From contig DCGX01000071.1 of the NCBI GenBank assembly GCA_002315505.1, positions 8,631 through 51,877 of the forward strand: DNA of 43,247 bases. Direction: 5' to 3'. This stretch comes from Ruminococcaceae bacterium UBA1767 (GTDB lineage Bacteria > Bacillota > Clostridia > Oscillospirales > Acutalibacteraceae). Made by a program: the position numbers and the translations under genes. Each line of letters begins with the position of its first letter. Within the stretch, counting starts at the first letter, position 1. Positions 8,616-16,903 of the stretch are shown in pieces. Below the pieces are notes generated by a model, which was not told the origin of the DNA, ran no database searches, and worked only from the letters and a program-made list of their open reading frames with translations.

Positions 8616-9272
8616 TTAATATATCTTGTTGTATTCCGCTGTACCGAGTCTGCCGAAGGTAACTGAAGTGCACTTACCGTTTTCGGTTTCAATGCAGTAA
8701 TTACAGTAATATTTACCTTCATCACGATATACGAATGTATTATCATCTGCTGATTCATTATCGTTTCCGAATGCAGCTTTGATTTCATCTGCAGTTGAAT
8801 TATACTTGATTCCGTTCGACAAGCCAAGACCGGGCAATTCTGATAAATCAGCAACAGCTCCGTAAACAGTACAATCGTTAATGTCCATTGATTTACCGGA
8901 AGTGTTTGCAAGTAAAACTTTAATGGTACTTTCTTCCTTCTTTAAATCAAATTCTCTAAGGCCCTGACCTTCAATCTTAGATTTTTCGCTCAGCTCTTCG
9001 CTGTAAATTGTCCATCCGTTCTTTTCAAAAACAGACAAAGTACACGGAAACTGATAATCCGCACCGTCAAGCTCAAAAGTACATTCACGCCAGTCATCTG
9101 AAACCGACTGAACATTGTCCGTTGCAGGAGGAATTGCATCATCAGAATCCTTGCTTTCTGAGCCGTTTGAAATGAAGAAAAGCAAGCCAACTCCGATAAC
9201 AATAACAATCAGTACAGCGATTATTATTTTTATTTTATTCTTATTCCCTGTCTTACTTTCCTTAGCTTCCAT
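8616..9272 (-). CDS. Membrane-anchored extracytoplasmic protein of unknown function
   Basis: A 218-aa protein with a basic cytoplasmic start (MEAKESKTGNKNKIK), one hydrophobic segment at about 16-36 and then an acidic linker (ESKDSDDAIPP). About 165 residues outside the membrane follow, rich in beta-strand patterns (WRECTFELDGADYQFPCTL near 61). No lipobox and no catalytic motif is seen. The C-terminal part (TADEIKAAFGNDNES, then KYYCNYCIETENGKCTSVTF) resembles small solute- or peptide-binding lipoprotein domains of Firmicutes, but I cannot name it. AAAGGTGG precedes the start. It is the last gene of the nucleotidase-esterase unit, 26 bases after the esterase stop, and ends at the 8551-8590 terminator. 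Confidence 0.75.
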   Translation of the reverse strand: MEAKESKTGNKNKIKIIIAVLIVIVIGVGLLFFISNGSESKDSDDAIPPATDNVQSVSDDWRECTFELDGADYQFPCTLSVFEKNGWTIYSEELSEKSKIEGQGLREFDLKKEESTIKVLLANTSGKSMDINDCTVYGAVADLSELPGLGLSNGIKYNSTADEIKAAFGNDNESADDNTFVYRDEGKYYCNYCIETENGKCTSVTFGRLGTAEYNKIY

Positions 9273-9298
9273 AAAACAGCCACCTTTCAGTTGTCAGT

Positions 9299-10177
9299 TT
9301 ATTTAAGATATGTCTCGGCATACTGTTCGAATAATACCATGGTTTTTTTGTAGCTTTCAGTATCAGCAATAAGTCCGTGACCTGCCGTAGGGTAAGTCAC
9401 AAAGTCATGTGTTATTCCGTTTTCAATCAACGCCTTATCAAGAATCTCTGCCTGTGTAAACGGAACAATCTCATCGTTTTTTCCGTGAGCAATTACTGTA
9501 GGAACAGCATTTTTAATATAATACACAGGAGAAACGTTATTGTAATAGCTGATACCCTGCTCAAAATTCTCTTCGTTATACTCAAAGCCACAGCACAGCT
9601 GATTCACGTTAACAATCAGCTCGTTCATCATGTAATCTCTCTGAGTAAAATCACACGGTCCGCAGAATTCAACCACACACGCAGGCTCAATCGGAGCTTC
9701 ATCCTTACGGGAATATGCGTACAAAAGGCAAAGATGTGCGCCTGCAGAAGCACCTGTGAGAAGACATTTATTGAGAGTAACACCCTGCTTTTCTGCCAAA
9801 GAACGTATTACCCCGAGAGCTGAGGTAATATCATCCATCATTCCGTCGCCGTCAACTCCCTCGTCAACGAAACGGTAATTCAAAGCAGCAGTAACATAAC
9901 CCTTTTTGTTCCACTCAGTAATGTCATTTCTGTACTCTTTTTTATTGCCCATTGTCCATCCACCGCCGTGAATAAAAACAATAAGTCCTGTTTCTCCGCT
10001 TGCTCCTTTCGGAATTGAAAGGTCAAGTGTCTGTCGCTCTTCTGTGCCGTAAGGATAATCAATATACAGCTTACTATTTTTATAAATATACTGTGTTCCG
10101 CCGAAAAAAGCTGACACAATGGTTGCCATCGTAACAAACCAGCTTATTATTCTTCTGAAAAATAATACCATACTCAT
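9299..10177 (-). CDS. Alpha/beta hydrolase, carboxylesterase/lipase type
   Basis: A serine hydrolase of the alpha/beta fold related to the HGGG-type esterases (BD-FAE/hormone-sensitive-lipase-like). The oxyanion motif VFIHGGGWTMGN lies near residue 68, and the nucleophile elbow GASAGAH near 141 carries the catalytic Ser. The acid is probably in AHGKNDEIVP near 231, and the His in TAGHGL near 267. An N-terminal hydrophobic segment (MSMVLFFRRIISWFVTMATI) suggests a signal anchor, placing the enzyme at the outer membrane face. No strong ribosome site precedes the ATG, which lies 12 bases after the nucleotidase stop, so translation is probably coupled. The substrate is likely an acyl or acetyl ester, for example of a plant polysaccharide or the cell's own envelope, which is an inference. 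Confidence 0.87.
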   Translation of the reverse strand: MSMVLFFRRIISWFVTMATIVSAFFGGTQYIYKNSKLYIDYPYGTEERQTLDLSIPKGASGETGLIVFIHGGGWTMGNKKEYRNDITEWNKKGYVTAALNYRFVDEGVDGDGMMDDITSALGVIRSLAEKQGVTLNKCLLTGASAGAHLCLLYAYSRKDEAPIEPACVVEFCGPCDFTQRDYMMNELIVNVNQLCCGFEYNEENFEQGISYYNNVSPVYYIKNAVPTVIAHGKNDEIVPFTQAEILDKALIENGITHDFVTYPTAGHGLIADTESYKKTMVLFEQYAETYLK

Positions 10178-10189
10178 ATTTATACATTA

Positions 10190-12085
10190 TCAGTTGGCAG
10201 AAGCTATTGCAAAAACTTCCTTAATAACCTTAAGTGTGAACGGAACCATAAAATCAATATAAATCTTAACCAGTTCAATGAGCTTTGTCAAAAGAGCATT
10301 GTAATCAATGTCCTCAAGGAAGCTGTGACTGATTTTAACCTTTCTGCCCTGTGCCTGATTATAGCAATCGGGAATTTCGGGATATCCGCTGTCACCTACT
10401 TCAAAGCTCTCAAGATAGTCCTTGAACGCAATCCATTCCTTGATTTCGTTTCCGTTTTTATCCTTAAGCGATTCCTCGTAATAGTCAGCAATCTTATTTC
10501 CGTTTTCGTCGGTAGGATTGATTGAGATAATGCCCTTTGTAAGGTCATTTACCATCATAACCATATTGATTGCGTACATATTTGCAACAACCTTATAACG
10601 TTTGTTGTTTTCGATAGTTTCAAGAGCATCCTTGCCCTTATCAAGTCCGATATCAGTTACTCTTGTAAGAATAAGATTCTTTGTGTTAAAAGTATATTTA
10701 AGTCCGGAATAGCTCATTTTAATTGAGCTTACAAGCTCGCCTAACGAAGCATCAAGCTCAACAAGGAGCTTAAGCTCACGTCCTGTAATATATGCACTGA
10801 CAAGCGGATGACCTGCCGAGCCGTCTGCACCTACACCGAGTGAGCAAACTTCAAAAGCATCGGCAATAGTGATGTCACCCTTTTTAAGAGAACTTCTTAC
10901 TGTGCCGAGACCTACAAGCGCAACGTCAATATCGTTAATTCCGTTCTTTTCAGCTTCATAGATATATGAATCGGCAATCAGGTCGCCAAGCGGATATTCC
11001 TGATGAGTGTTGTACATTTCATCAAGTCCGATAAAATCAAAATTGCTGTGTGCGATTACCTTATCAAATGTTTCTCCGTCCTTAAGATAAGTATTATTGA
11101 TATTCTGCTTATAAAGCTCAAATCTCGCCTTAGTTTCCGGGTCTTCCTTTACAGAAGAATCAAGTCTGAGAAGCTTATAGTCCTTAACAACAGCCTTACC
11201 CTTTTCCATGGAAATTGTGAGCTTACCAACATTCTTAAGATACTCACCGCAGGAAACAACAAGTGTATCATTTACCTGTACAGGTTCTGAATATTCTGTA
11301 TGAGTATGACCGCTTATAATAACATCAATGCCCGAAACCTGCTTTGCAAGGTCAATATCCTCACCGCTTTTTCCGTTACCGTCTGTACCCGAATGTGAAA
11401 GTGCAATAATTATATCACAACCCTCAGCCTCGAGCTTTTTAACCTGCTCCTTTGCCGACTTGATATAATCAATGTAAGAGAAATCTGTCTGAATACAGGC
11501 TATTGTGCTGATTCCTACAAGACCGAACAAACCGATTTTATGACCTGCACATTCAAGAATAGTGTTTTCTTTAACACCGTACTCTTCACAAGCCTTTTTG
11601 AAGTCAGCCTGTTCTTCTGTAAGTTCACCGCTTAGGTCAATATTCGATTGAACAATTTGCGGGAGCTTGTCGCCCGATGCAATCGCTGCACGAAGCATCT
11701 GTGCCGCACCCTTTGCACCATAGTCAAATTCATGATTACCAAAGGTTGTAACATCACATCCGCAAATACCGAGATTACGAAGCTCGTATGCATCTGTGCT
11801 GTATGCAGCCTGGTAAAGTGTACCCATTGAGAAATCACCGCCGTCAATGAAAATTGTGTTTTCATCTGCATTTTCCTTAATCATTGTTGCCAGCTTTGCG
11901 GCACCGCCATGCTCGAGAATTTCTCCGTTATACATAGTCTTTGTCGGATAAAGATAATCATGGCTGTCATGAATAAACATGATGCTGAGGTCTTTACCGC
12001 CTTCGGCACTGACACCGATTACCACTGTTGACAAAAGAATTACAACAGCGAGAATAACTGAAATAATTTTTTTCGATTTTAACAT
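10190..12085 (-). CDS. Exported 5'-nucleotidase/2',3'-cyclic phosphodiesterase family protein
   Basis: A UshA/YfkN-type bifunctional metallophosphatase that dephosphorylates extracellular nucleotides so that nucleosides can be taken up. After a signal peptide (residues 1-28, ending VVIGVSAEG) the metallophosphatase domain shows IMFIHDSHDYL, IFIDGGDFSMGT, TFGNHEFDYG, IIALSHSGTDG and ISGHTHTEY. The C-terminal 5'-nucleotidase domain starts near residue 345 with NTHQEYPLGDLIADSYIYEA. It ends with an amphipathic tail (about 590-631) lacking a sortase signal, so the protein is secreted or loosely attached. SD AAGGAGGTA and the promoter at 12117-12146 lie upstream. It is first in a three-gene unit with the esterase and the 218-aa membrane protein. 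Length (631 aa) is somewhat long for the family. The first block is HDSHDYL rather than the usual NDLHG. Confidence 0.92.
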   Translation of the reverse strand: MLKSKKIISVILAVVILLSTVVIGVSAEGGKDLSIMFIHDSHDYLYPTKTMYNGEILEHGGAAKLATMIKENADENTIFIDGGDFSMGTLYQAAYSTDAYELRNLGICGCDVTTFGNHEFDYGAKGAAQMLRAAIASGDKLPQIVQSNIDLSGELTEEQADFKKACEEYGVKENTILECAGHKIGLFGLVGISTIACIQTDFSYIDYIKSAKEQVKKLEAEGCDIIIALSHSGTDGNGKSGEDIDLAKQVSGIDVIISGHTHTEYSEPVQVNDTLVVSCGEYLKNVGKLTISMEKGKAVVKDYKLLRLDSSVKEDPETKARFELYKQNINNTYLKDGETFDKVIAHSNFDFIGLDEMYNTHQEYPLGDLIADSYIYEAEKNGINDIDVALVGLGTVRSSLKKGDITIADAFEVCSLGVGADGSAGHPLVSAYITGRELKLLVELDASLGELVSSIKMSYSGLKYTFNTKNLILTRVTDIGLDKGKDALETIENNKRYKVVANMYAINMVMMVNDLTKGIISINPTDENGNKIADYYEESLKDKNGNEIKEWIAFKDYLESFEVGDSGYPEIPDCYNQAQGRKVKISHSFLEDIDYNALLTKLIELVKIYIDFMVPFTLKVIKEVFAIASAN

Positions 12086-12116
12086 TATTATACCTCCTTA
12101 GAAATTAATACTATAG

Positions 12117-12146
12117 ATTATATCACAGTTTATTATAATAAATCAA
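12117..12146 (-). promoter_or_regulatory. Promoter of the nucleotidase-esterase unit
   Basis: On the minus strand TTGATT (12141-12146) and TATAAT (12117-12122) are separated by 18 bases, and TG precedes the -10. The predicted start near 12110 gives a leader of about 25 bases with AAGGAGGT before the ATG at 12085. Confidence 0.7.
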
Positions 12147-12154
12147 CAATTATT

Positions 12155-12637
12155 TTATTTTTTCCAATGATATGCAAGACGAGGGTCACCGTTTAAAAGA
12201 TATATCACTCCGCAATATGAAAAGCCGTGCTTTAATATACAATGCTGCATCGTAAGATTTTCACGATGAGTATCAATACGCACGTTATCGCATTTTTCCT
12301 TTGCAAAGTTGCAGAAGCGGTCGAAAATCCCCTTTTCCTCACCGGAAGAAGCCACCATATGCATTGTTACATATGGCTCATCGTTCAGCCAGTTTCCGCC
12401 CTCGATGTAAGAATATGTTTCATCCTCTCCGAAAATCAAAGCAAATACACCGAGTATTCGATTATTGTTTTCATAAACATACAGCTGACCGAGATTAAGG
12501 TTATTTTCAATCTTGCTTACCTCGGGATGATTATCGCCCCATTGATTCGGATTTCCGCTGTTTCGCATATACTCACGGGCAATTTCATATATTTCAAGAA
12601 TACGAGGCATATCCTCTTTCTGAGCCTTACGAATCAT
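12155..12637 (-). CDS. GNAT-family N-acetyltransferase
   Basis: A 160-aa Gcn5-related acetyltransferase. MIRKAQKEDMPRILEIYEIA is the usual beta1-alpha1 start. ILGVFALIFGEDETY near residue 61 and YVTMHMVASSGEEKGIFDRF near 88 form the beta4 and acetyl-CoA-binding region, although the canonical R/Q-x-x-G-x-G/A is poorly conserved. NLTMQHCILKHGFSYCGVIY near 126 is the typical GNAT end. It is the last gene of a leftward unit with the HAD hydrolase and the metallophosphoesterase, 9 bases after the latter's stop, with GAGGAA as ribosome site. The acceptor cannot be deduced. Confidence 0.88.
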   Translation of the reverse strand: MIRKAQKEDMPRILEIYEIAREYMRNSGNPNQWGDNHPEVSKIENNLNLGQLYVYENNNRILGVFALIFGEDETYSYIEGGNWLNDEPYVTMHMVASSGEEKGIFDRFCNFAKEKCDNVRIDTHRENLTMQHCILKHGFSYCGVIYLLNGDPRLAYHWKK

Positions 12638-12646
12638 AATTATTCC

Positions 12647-13726
12647 TCATTTATTTCTGACGAATTCAACATTAAAGCCGTCTTTATTCAATGTAATATA
12701 AGCGAGTCCGAAAGTTACGTTTCCTCTATTACCTGTTCTTTCAGAGCCTACAACAACAGGAAATGTCTGAATTCCTTCGTTATCAAGCTCACCGCCGACC
12801 TCACTGATTCCCGATGTATGCAGATGACCGCTTAAAAGACAATCAGGCTTAATATTTTCACCAATAAGCTTTGTCCAACGACGAAAACGAGGTCTTTCAA
12901 TATCGAACGGAGGCTCGATACAATATGTAAAAGGATTGTGGCAGATAACTATTTTTCTCGTTATACCCTCTTCTTCGTATTCCTTATTTTCAATGACGGA
13001 TTTAATAAATTCCTCTTCATCCTCTCTGAAATACTCACAGCAAACCGTATTGCCGTATTCCTCATGTGAATCAACCTTATCCTCGCCCGTATCAAGTACA
13101 AGTCCCCACAACGAGCCAAGTCGGAAGGTATAATAGGTTTTTCGATTCTGAGTCGGGATATAATCCTCCAGCTTTTCGGCATAAATTCCTCTTAAATCGT
13201 GATTTCCTCTTGAAAATACAACAGGCTTTTCACCCTTTGTAATTGCCTGACACAATTTATAAATAATATTAAAATTTCTTACGTTTCCACTGTGGTCAAC
13301 AACATCACCGTTAAGTACAAGTAAATCAATATCACCCTTGATTTTTTTAACTGCACCCATACAGGATTTAAAGTCACCATGAACATCGGCAAGATGACAG
13401 ATTTTAATTTCATCCTTCGGCACAGGATAAAAATTGAAGGTTTCGCTCTCTTCCTCGTAGCATTCACTGCAATAGGCAAGCCTGTTAATCAGTGTTACAA
13501 CACTAACGGTATATTTTCCGTATTTGTCAAGCTCACTCATCGGTACACTGATTTTATGTACAGGATAAGACGAGCGAAAAACTCCATTTGAATGGTCGCA
13601 GTAAACCTTATCACCGATTTTAATTTTTACCATTGCTTCTTTTCTGAACTTAATAATAATCTGATATTCATTTCCGACAGCAAACACAGACGGAAGATAT
13701 ACAAATTCATTATATTTCATAATCAT
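12647..13726 (-). CDS. Cytoplasmic calcineurin-like metallophosphoesterase with N-terminal beta domain
   Basis: A metal-dependent phosphoesterase with full motifs: CHLADVHGD near residue 110, LVLNGDVVDHSG near 134, VFSRGNHDLRG near 172, IVICHNPFTY near 254 and LLSGHLHTSG near 295. Residues 1-100 look like a beta-sandwich (an Ig/FnIII-like N-domain as in purple acid phosphatase-like proteins). There is no signal peptide. The frame is open to a GTG at 13729, but AAAGGAA sits best for the ATG at 13726, and another ATG lies at 13720. It is 13 bases after the HAD stop and 9 bases before the GNAT gene, so the three are co-transcribed. The substrate is unknown. Confidence 0.87.
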   Translation of the reverse strand: MIMKYNEFVYLPSVFAVGNEYQIIIKFRKEAMVKIKIGDKVYCDHSNGVFRSSYPVHKISVPMSELDKYGKYTVSVVTLINRLAYCSECYEEESETFNFYPVPKDEIKICHLADVHGDFKSCMGAVKKIKGDIDLLVLNGDVVDHSGNVRNFNIIYKLCQAITKGEKPVVFSRGNHDLRGIYAEKLEDYIPTQNRKTYYTFRLGSLWGLVLDTGEDKVDSHEEYGNTVCCEYFREDEEEFIKSVIENKEYEEEGITRKIVICHNPFTYCIEPPFDIERPRFRRWTKLIGENIKPDCLLSGHLHTSGISEVGGELDNEGIQTFPVVVGSERTGNRGNVTFGLAYITLNKDGFNVEFVRNK

Positions 13727-13739
13727 CACGTTCCTTTAT

Positions 13740-14360
13740 TCAGTTATCAATTATTGCAACACCATTATTTTTAAGCTCTTCAATCAGAGCTTCAATATTT
13801 CTTTCCTTAAAGCAAAAGCCTTTCATACCGAGCTTTTTACCTGTTTCGATATTTGCCACGGAATCATCAACAAAAAAGCATTCCGGTGCATTCAGCTGAT
13901 ATTTATCAAAAAGTGTGTGATAAATTGCTTCATCCGGTTTAATCTGATGATAATCTGCGGAAATAACGAAGCCGTCAAAATATTTGCAGGCAGGCACAAA
14001 TGGTCTGAATTCATCAAACCATGCCGGACAATTTGAGAGAAGATAAAGTCTGAAGCCACTGTTGAACAGCCTTTCAGCAAGCAGATTCATGTTCTCAATC
14101 GGCGGCATCTGCCCTTCATGGTCAAAGAGTATTTCGTGAACTCTCTCGTGAAGCTCTGAAGGAAGCTTAGAACACATTATTTCTTCAGCCTTCTCGGTTG
14201 TTATGTCACCCGAATCCATCAGCTTCCACTCATCGCTTAAATAAACATTTTCATTTATAAGATTATGGAATTTCTCCTCGAAAAGCTCATTCATGCTTCG
14301 TTTCGGGTTGAAATCAACAAGAACTCCGCCCAAATCGAAGATTATATTTTTAATGCTCAT
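13740..14360 (-). CDS. HAD-superfamily hydrolase, subfamily IA (YihX-like phosphatase)
   Basis: A small haloacid-dehalogenase phosphatase, probably for sugar phosphates or nucleotides. Motif I is IIFDLGGVLVDF (nucleophile Asp9), motif II is LYLLSNCP near 106, motif III is the Lys of IKPDEAIY near 138, and motif IV is CFFVDDSVANI near 160. The cap is helical (residues 18-85), as in the IA group. Length (206 aa) is typical. AAGGTGAG precedes the ATG. It is first in the unit with the metallophosphoesterase and GNAT genes and shares a 147-bp divergent promoter region with the SGNH hydrolase gene. Confidence 0.9.
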   Translation of the reverse strand: MSIKNIIFDLGGVLVDFNPKRSMNELFEEKFHNLINENVYLSDEWKLMDSGDITTEKAEEIMCSKLPSELHERVHEILFDHEGQMPPIENMNLLAERLFNSGFRLYLLSNCPAWFDEFRPFVPACKYFDGFVISADYHQIKPDEAIYHTLFDKYQLNAPECFFVDDSVANIETGKKLGMKGFCFKERNIEALIEELKNNGVAIIDN

Positions 14361-14390
14361 TCACTCACCTTAATTAATTTATTACCTGTA

Positions 14391-14420
14391 AGTTTACCAT
14401 ATTTTATTTAAAATGTAAAC
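14391..14420 (-). promoter_or_regulatory. Promoter of the HAD unit with palindromic operator-like sequence
   Basis: Leftward TTTACA (14414-14419) and TAAACT (14391-14396) are spaced by 17 bases. The same bases form an inverted repeat, GTTTAC (14392-14397) against GTAAAC (14415-14420), with inner TTTT/AAAA complementarity. A symmetrical site spanning both promoter boxes could be an operator, but no cognate regulator is seen nearby. Confidence 0.45.
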
Positions 14421-14453
14421 ACGATATCACCTGTACTAATAATTATATTTACA

Positions 14454-14482
14454 TTGTAATTTTTTGTCAGTTATGATACAAT
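14454..14482 (+). promoter_or_regulatory. Promoter of the SGNH-PHP pair
   Basis: TTGTAA (14454-14459), a 17-base spacer and TACAAT (14477-14482) with a TGA extension just upstream make a good sigma-A promoter. It lies 25 bases before the ATG at 14508. A small palindrome, TTACATTGTAA, overlaps the -35 box. Confidence 0.7.
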
Positions 14483-14507
14483 AAATTAACGATTCGGATG
14501 TGATAAA

Positions 14508-15176
14508 ATGAACGGAAATGACAATATTTATTCTGTTGAATTGACAAAAACAAATGCCGACAGCATTCTTAAAGGCAAAAAAATAATCTTTCTCGGAAGC
14601 TCGGTTACATACGGCTCAAAAAGTGATGGTGAATCCTTCGTTGAATATCTCGAAAAAGCTGACGGTATTATACCATACAAGGAAGCTGTTTCGGGAACAA
14701 CACTTATTGATAACGGTGACAGCTCTTACATTTCAAGAATGAAAAAGATTAATACAGCTTTAAAGGCTGATGCCTTTATCTGCCAGCTGTCAACCAATGA
14801 CGCTAAAAAGGAGCTTCCGCTCGGAGAATTCAGCGAAAGCTATGACATAAAAGATTTTGATACTTCTAAAATTGCAGGAGCAATAGAATATATTATCACA
14901 TATGCTAAAAACACCTGGCATTGTCCGGTGATGTTTTACACGGGAACAAAATTCGAAAATGACCATTATGAAAAAATGATTAATTTGCTTTACGAAATTT
15001 CAGAAAAGCACAACATTTTTATTCTCGATATGTGGAACGATGAGGAAATGAATGCTGTTTCAGAGAAGGAATATGAGCTTTATATGGCTGACGGCGTGCA
15101 TCCGAAAAAAGCAGGCTACAAGCTGTGGTGGCTCCCTAAATTTGAGGAAGCAATTATTAATATACTGAGGAAATAA
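14508..15176 (+). CDS. SGNH/GDSL-family hydrolase
   Basis: A 222-aa cytosolic esterase or deacetylase of the SGNH fold. Block I is IIFLGSSVTYGSKSDG near residue 26 with the nucleophile Ser. Block III is CQLSTNDAKK near 94 with the Asn. Block V is MADGVHPKKAGYKLW near 194 with the catalytic Asp and His. GDSL proteins of this length often remove acetyl groups from sugars or polysaccharides. The PHP gene follows 8 bases after its stop, which implies co-transcription. No signal peptide is seen, so an intracellular substrate such as an imported acetylated oligosaccharide is likely (inference). Confidence 0.87.
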   Translation: MNGNDNIYSVELTKTNADSILKGKKIIFLGSSVTYGSKSDGESFVEYLEKADGIIPYKEAVSGTTLIDNGDSSYISRMKKINTALKADAFICQLSTNDAKKELPLGEFSESYDIKDFDTSKIAGAIEYIITYAKNTWHCPVMFYTGTKFENDHYEKMINLLYEISEKHNIFILDMWNDEEMNAVSEKEYELYMADGVHPKKAGYKLWWLPKFEEAIINILRK

Positions 15177-15184
15177 GGGATATT

Positions 15185-15964
15185 ATGAAAAAAGATTATC
15201 ATATGCATCCGACAGTTGTCCAAAACCCCGAACGTTTTGACAGATTTGCCGAAATTGCGATTGAACGTGGAATTGAAGAAGTATGCATAACAGACCATAT
15301 GCCGCTGATTGACAGCGTTCAGAAGGACAGAATACCTCACGGTAAGGTTGAAGAATACTGCGAAACGGTGCACAAAATACAGGAAAAATATGAAGGTAAA
15401 TTGTCTGTCAAACTGGGAATTGAAATAGACTATCACCCGACAATATTAAATCAGATTGAAGCCGTGCTTAACAAGAATAATTTTGATTATATTCTCGGCT
15501 CGTCACATCTTAATTCAATCAGGCATCTCGACATTTATTCACAGAATTTTGACAAGGATGAATTCGCAGAAGCGATGCTTAAGAATTCACTACTTGCGGC
15601 GGAATCCGGCTATTTTAACACAATAGCTCACATTGATATGTACAAGTGGGTTTATACAAATCAGGCATTTACGAAAAAAGACACAGTACTTCACGAAGAG
15701 CAGCATATGGAAACAGTATCAAGGATTCTCGATGCTGTTAAGAAAAACGATATGTATCTTGAAATGAATGTACATTTTGCCGCAAATACCGACAATATGA
15801 GAAATATTTATCCGAGTGATATTATTATGCGTGAGGCATTGCGGAAGAATGTTAAATTTGCTTACGGCTCAGACAGCCACCGACATGAGCACGTTGGCAT
15901 TCTGCTCGATTATCTTCACGAAAACGAGCCATACAAAGCAGCAATTGAAACGTGGGAACAATAA
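15185..15964 (+). CDS. PHP-domain phosphatase (histidinol-phosphatase HisK-like)
   Basis: A PHP-superfamily metal-dependent phosphoesterase. KDYHMHPT at the start gives the first metal His pair, CITDHMPL near 37 the second site, GIEIDYHP near 79, ILGSSHL near 101, AHIDMYKW near 147 and YGSDSHRHEHVG near 228, a complete metal-ligand set. Length (259 aa) matches HisK-type histidinol-phosphate phosphatases, but no other his genes are nearby, so another small phosphomonoester is equally possible. The ATG follows AAGGGAT. It is cotranscribed with the SGNH hydrolase. Confidence 0.85.
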   Translation: MKKDYHMHPTVVQNPERFDRFAEIAIERGIEEVCITDHMPLIDSVQKDRIPHGKVEEYCETVHKIQEKYEGKLSVKLGIEIDYHPTILNQIEAVLNKNNFDYILGSSHLNSIRHLDIYSQNFDKDEFAEAMLKNSLLAAESGYFNTIAHIDMYKWVYTNQAFTKKDTVLHEEQHMETVSRILDAVKKNDMYLEMNVHFAANTDNMRNIYPSDIIMREALRKNVKFAYGSDSHRHEHVGILLDYLHENEPYKAAIETWEQ

Positions 15965-15997
15965 AATGCTTGCAAAAAACAGGCAATTTTGTTAAAG

Positions 15998-16003
15998 TAT
16001 AAT
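15998..16003 (+). promoter_or_regulatory. Possible -10 box upstream of the TIM-barrel isomerase gene
   Basis: TATAAT lies 25 bases before the ATG at 16029, in the 64-base gap after the PHP gene. No -35 at normal distance is visible (TTGCAA at 15970-15975 is 22 bases away). The isomerase gene may be transcribed from here or by read-through. Confidence 0.35.
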
Positions 16004-16028
16004 TAATCTTTATTACGGAGGTAAAATC

Positions 16029-16823
16029 ATGATGAAGCTTGGTATGATAAATAATCGTCCGACAAAGGAATCTCTCGGCTACGCTAAGAGTCTCGGACTT
16101 TCATTTATCGAAATGTGTAACAATAATAACGAAGAATCAGCAGAATGTACTGAGAAAATGGCTCAGTATACAGTCGATGTTAAAGAAGCAGGACTGACCT
16201 TCGGCTCAATCGGTCGATGGAATTCCGAAATGAATAAAGGTGGCAAAATTGATGAAGCGGAATTTGCTATTGTCAATCAGAATCTCAGTGACGCAATTTC
16301 CGTAAATTGTCCGACCTTTGTTTGCGGATGCAATTATGATGAATCTGTTTCACTTTATAAAAACTATACAGTCGCTATTGAGATTTTCGGCAGAATGATT
16401 GAAAAAGCAAAGGGCACAAATACAAAAATTGCCGTTTACAACTGTGACTGGAACAACTTTATCAACAACGAAGACGCATGGAAGATTGTTCTCGGTGAGC
16501 TTCCTGAGCTTATGATTAAATTCGATGCATCTCACAGCTATAATGCTGACAGAAATTATATGAAGGAAATTTCCGACTGGGGCAATCGATTCGCTCACGT
16601 ACACATCAAGGGTACTGTACGCACAGGCGGAAAATATGTTGATGACCCGCCGGCAGGAATGGATGACCTTAAATGGGGTTCAATCTTCGCTGCACTTTAT
16701 GCAAACGGCTATGACGGATGCCTTTCAATCGAGCCACACTCAAACGCATGGCGCTTCGATACAGAACGAGGCAAAGCAGGAGTTAAATATACCGTAGATT
16801 TTATTAATAAATTTATACTTTAA
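16029..16823 (+). CDS. Sugar phosphate isomerase/epimerase (xylose isomerase-like TIM barrel)
   Basis: A member of the AP-endonuclease-2/xylose-isomerase-like TIM-barrel group. GMINNRPTKESLGYAKSLGL then FIEMCNNNNEES gives the first strands. The metal-site segments are near TFVCGCNYDES (~100), KIAVYNCDW (~136), IKFDASHSYNADRNYM (~165), FAHVHIKGT (~193) and GCLSIEPHSNAW (~237). The Glu of the last segment and the Asp/His of IKFDASHS are likely metal ligands. Length (264 aa) is normal. GGAGG (16018-16022) precedes tandem ATG codons at 16029 and 16032. The substrate is not determined. It ends at the 16828-16860 terminator. Confidence 0.85.
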   Translation: MMKLGMINNRPTKESLGYAKSLGLSFIEMCNNNNEESAECTEKMAQYTVDVKEAGLTFGSIGRWNSEMNKGGKIDEAEFAIVNQNLSDAISVNCPTFVCGCNYDESVSLYKNYTVAIEIFGRMIEKAKGTNTKIAVYNCDWNNFINNEDAWKIVLGELPELMIKFDASHSYNADRNYMKEISDWGNRFAHVHIKGTVRTGGKYVDDPPAGMDDLKWGSIFAALYANGYDGCLSIEPHSNAWRFDTERGKAGVKYTVDFINKFIL

Positions 16824-16827
16824 AAAA

Positions 16828-16860
16828 CATCCCGACAGATTTGAAAGGTCTGTCGGGATG
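16828..16860. terminator. Strong hairpin terminator between convergent genes
   Basis: CATCCCGACAGA (16828-16839) and TCTGTCGGGATG (16849-16860) form a perfect 12-bp stem with a 9-base loop. On the minus strand it is followed by a run of six T, so it efficiently ends the anti-sigma transcript. Rightward it ends the isomerase gene with a weaker T-rich tail. Confidence 0.9.
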
Positions 16861-16903
16861 AAGTTTATTTAACAGTAAAAATATTTTATAATTTTAAAAA
16901 AAA

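Noticed and set aside
10325..12498. Several frames of 60-95 codons antisense to the nucleotidase and GNAT genes
   Set aside because: They are shadows of strongly supported genes, and no motif or start signal supports them.
15185..15964. Histidine biosynthesis gene hisK
   Set aside because: No other his gene is near and PHP phosphatases are diverse, so only the fold-level call is kept.
16828..16860. Possible insertion-sequence end or tRNA-like stem
   Set aside because: Perfect hairpin with a T-run between convergent genes fits an intrinsic terminator, and no cloverleaf is present.
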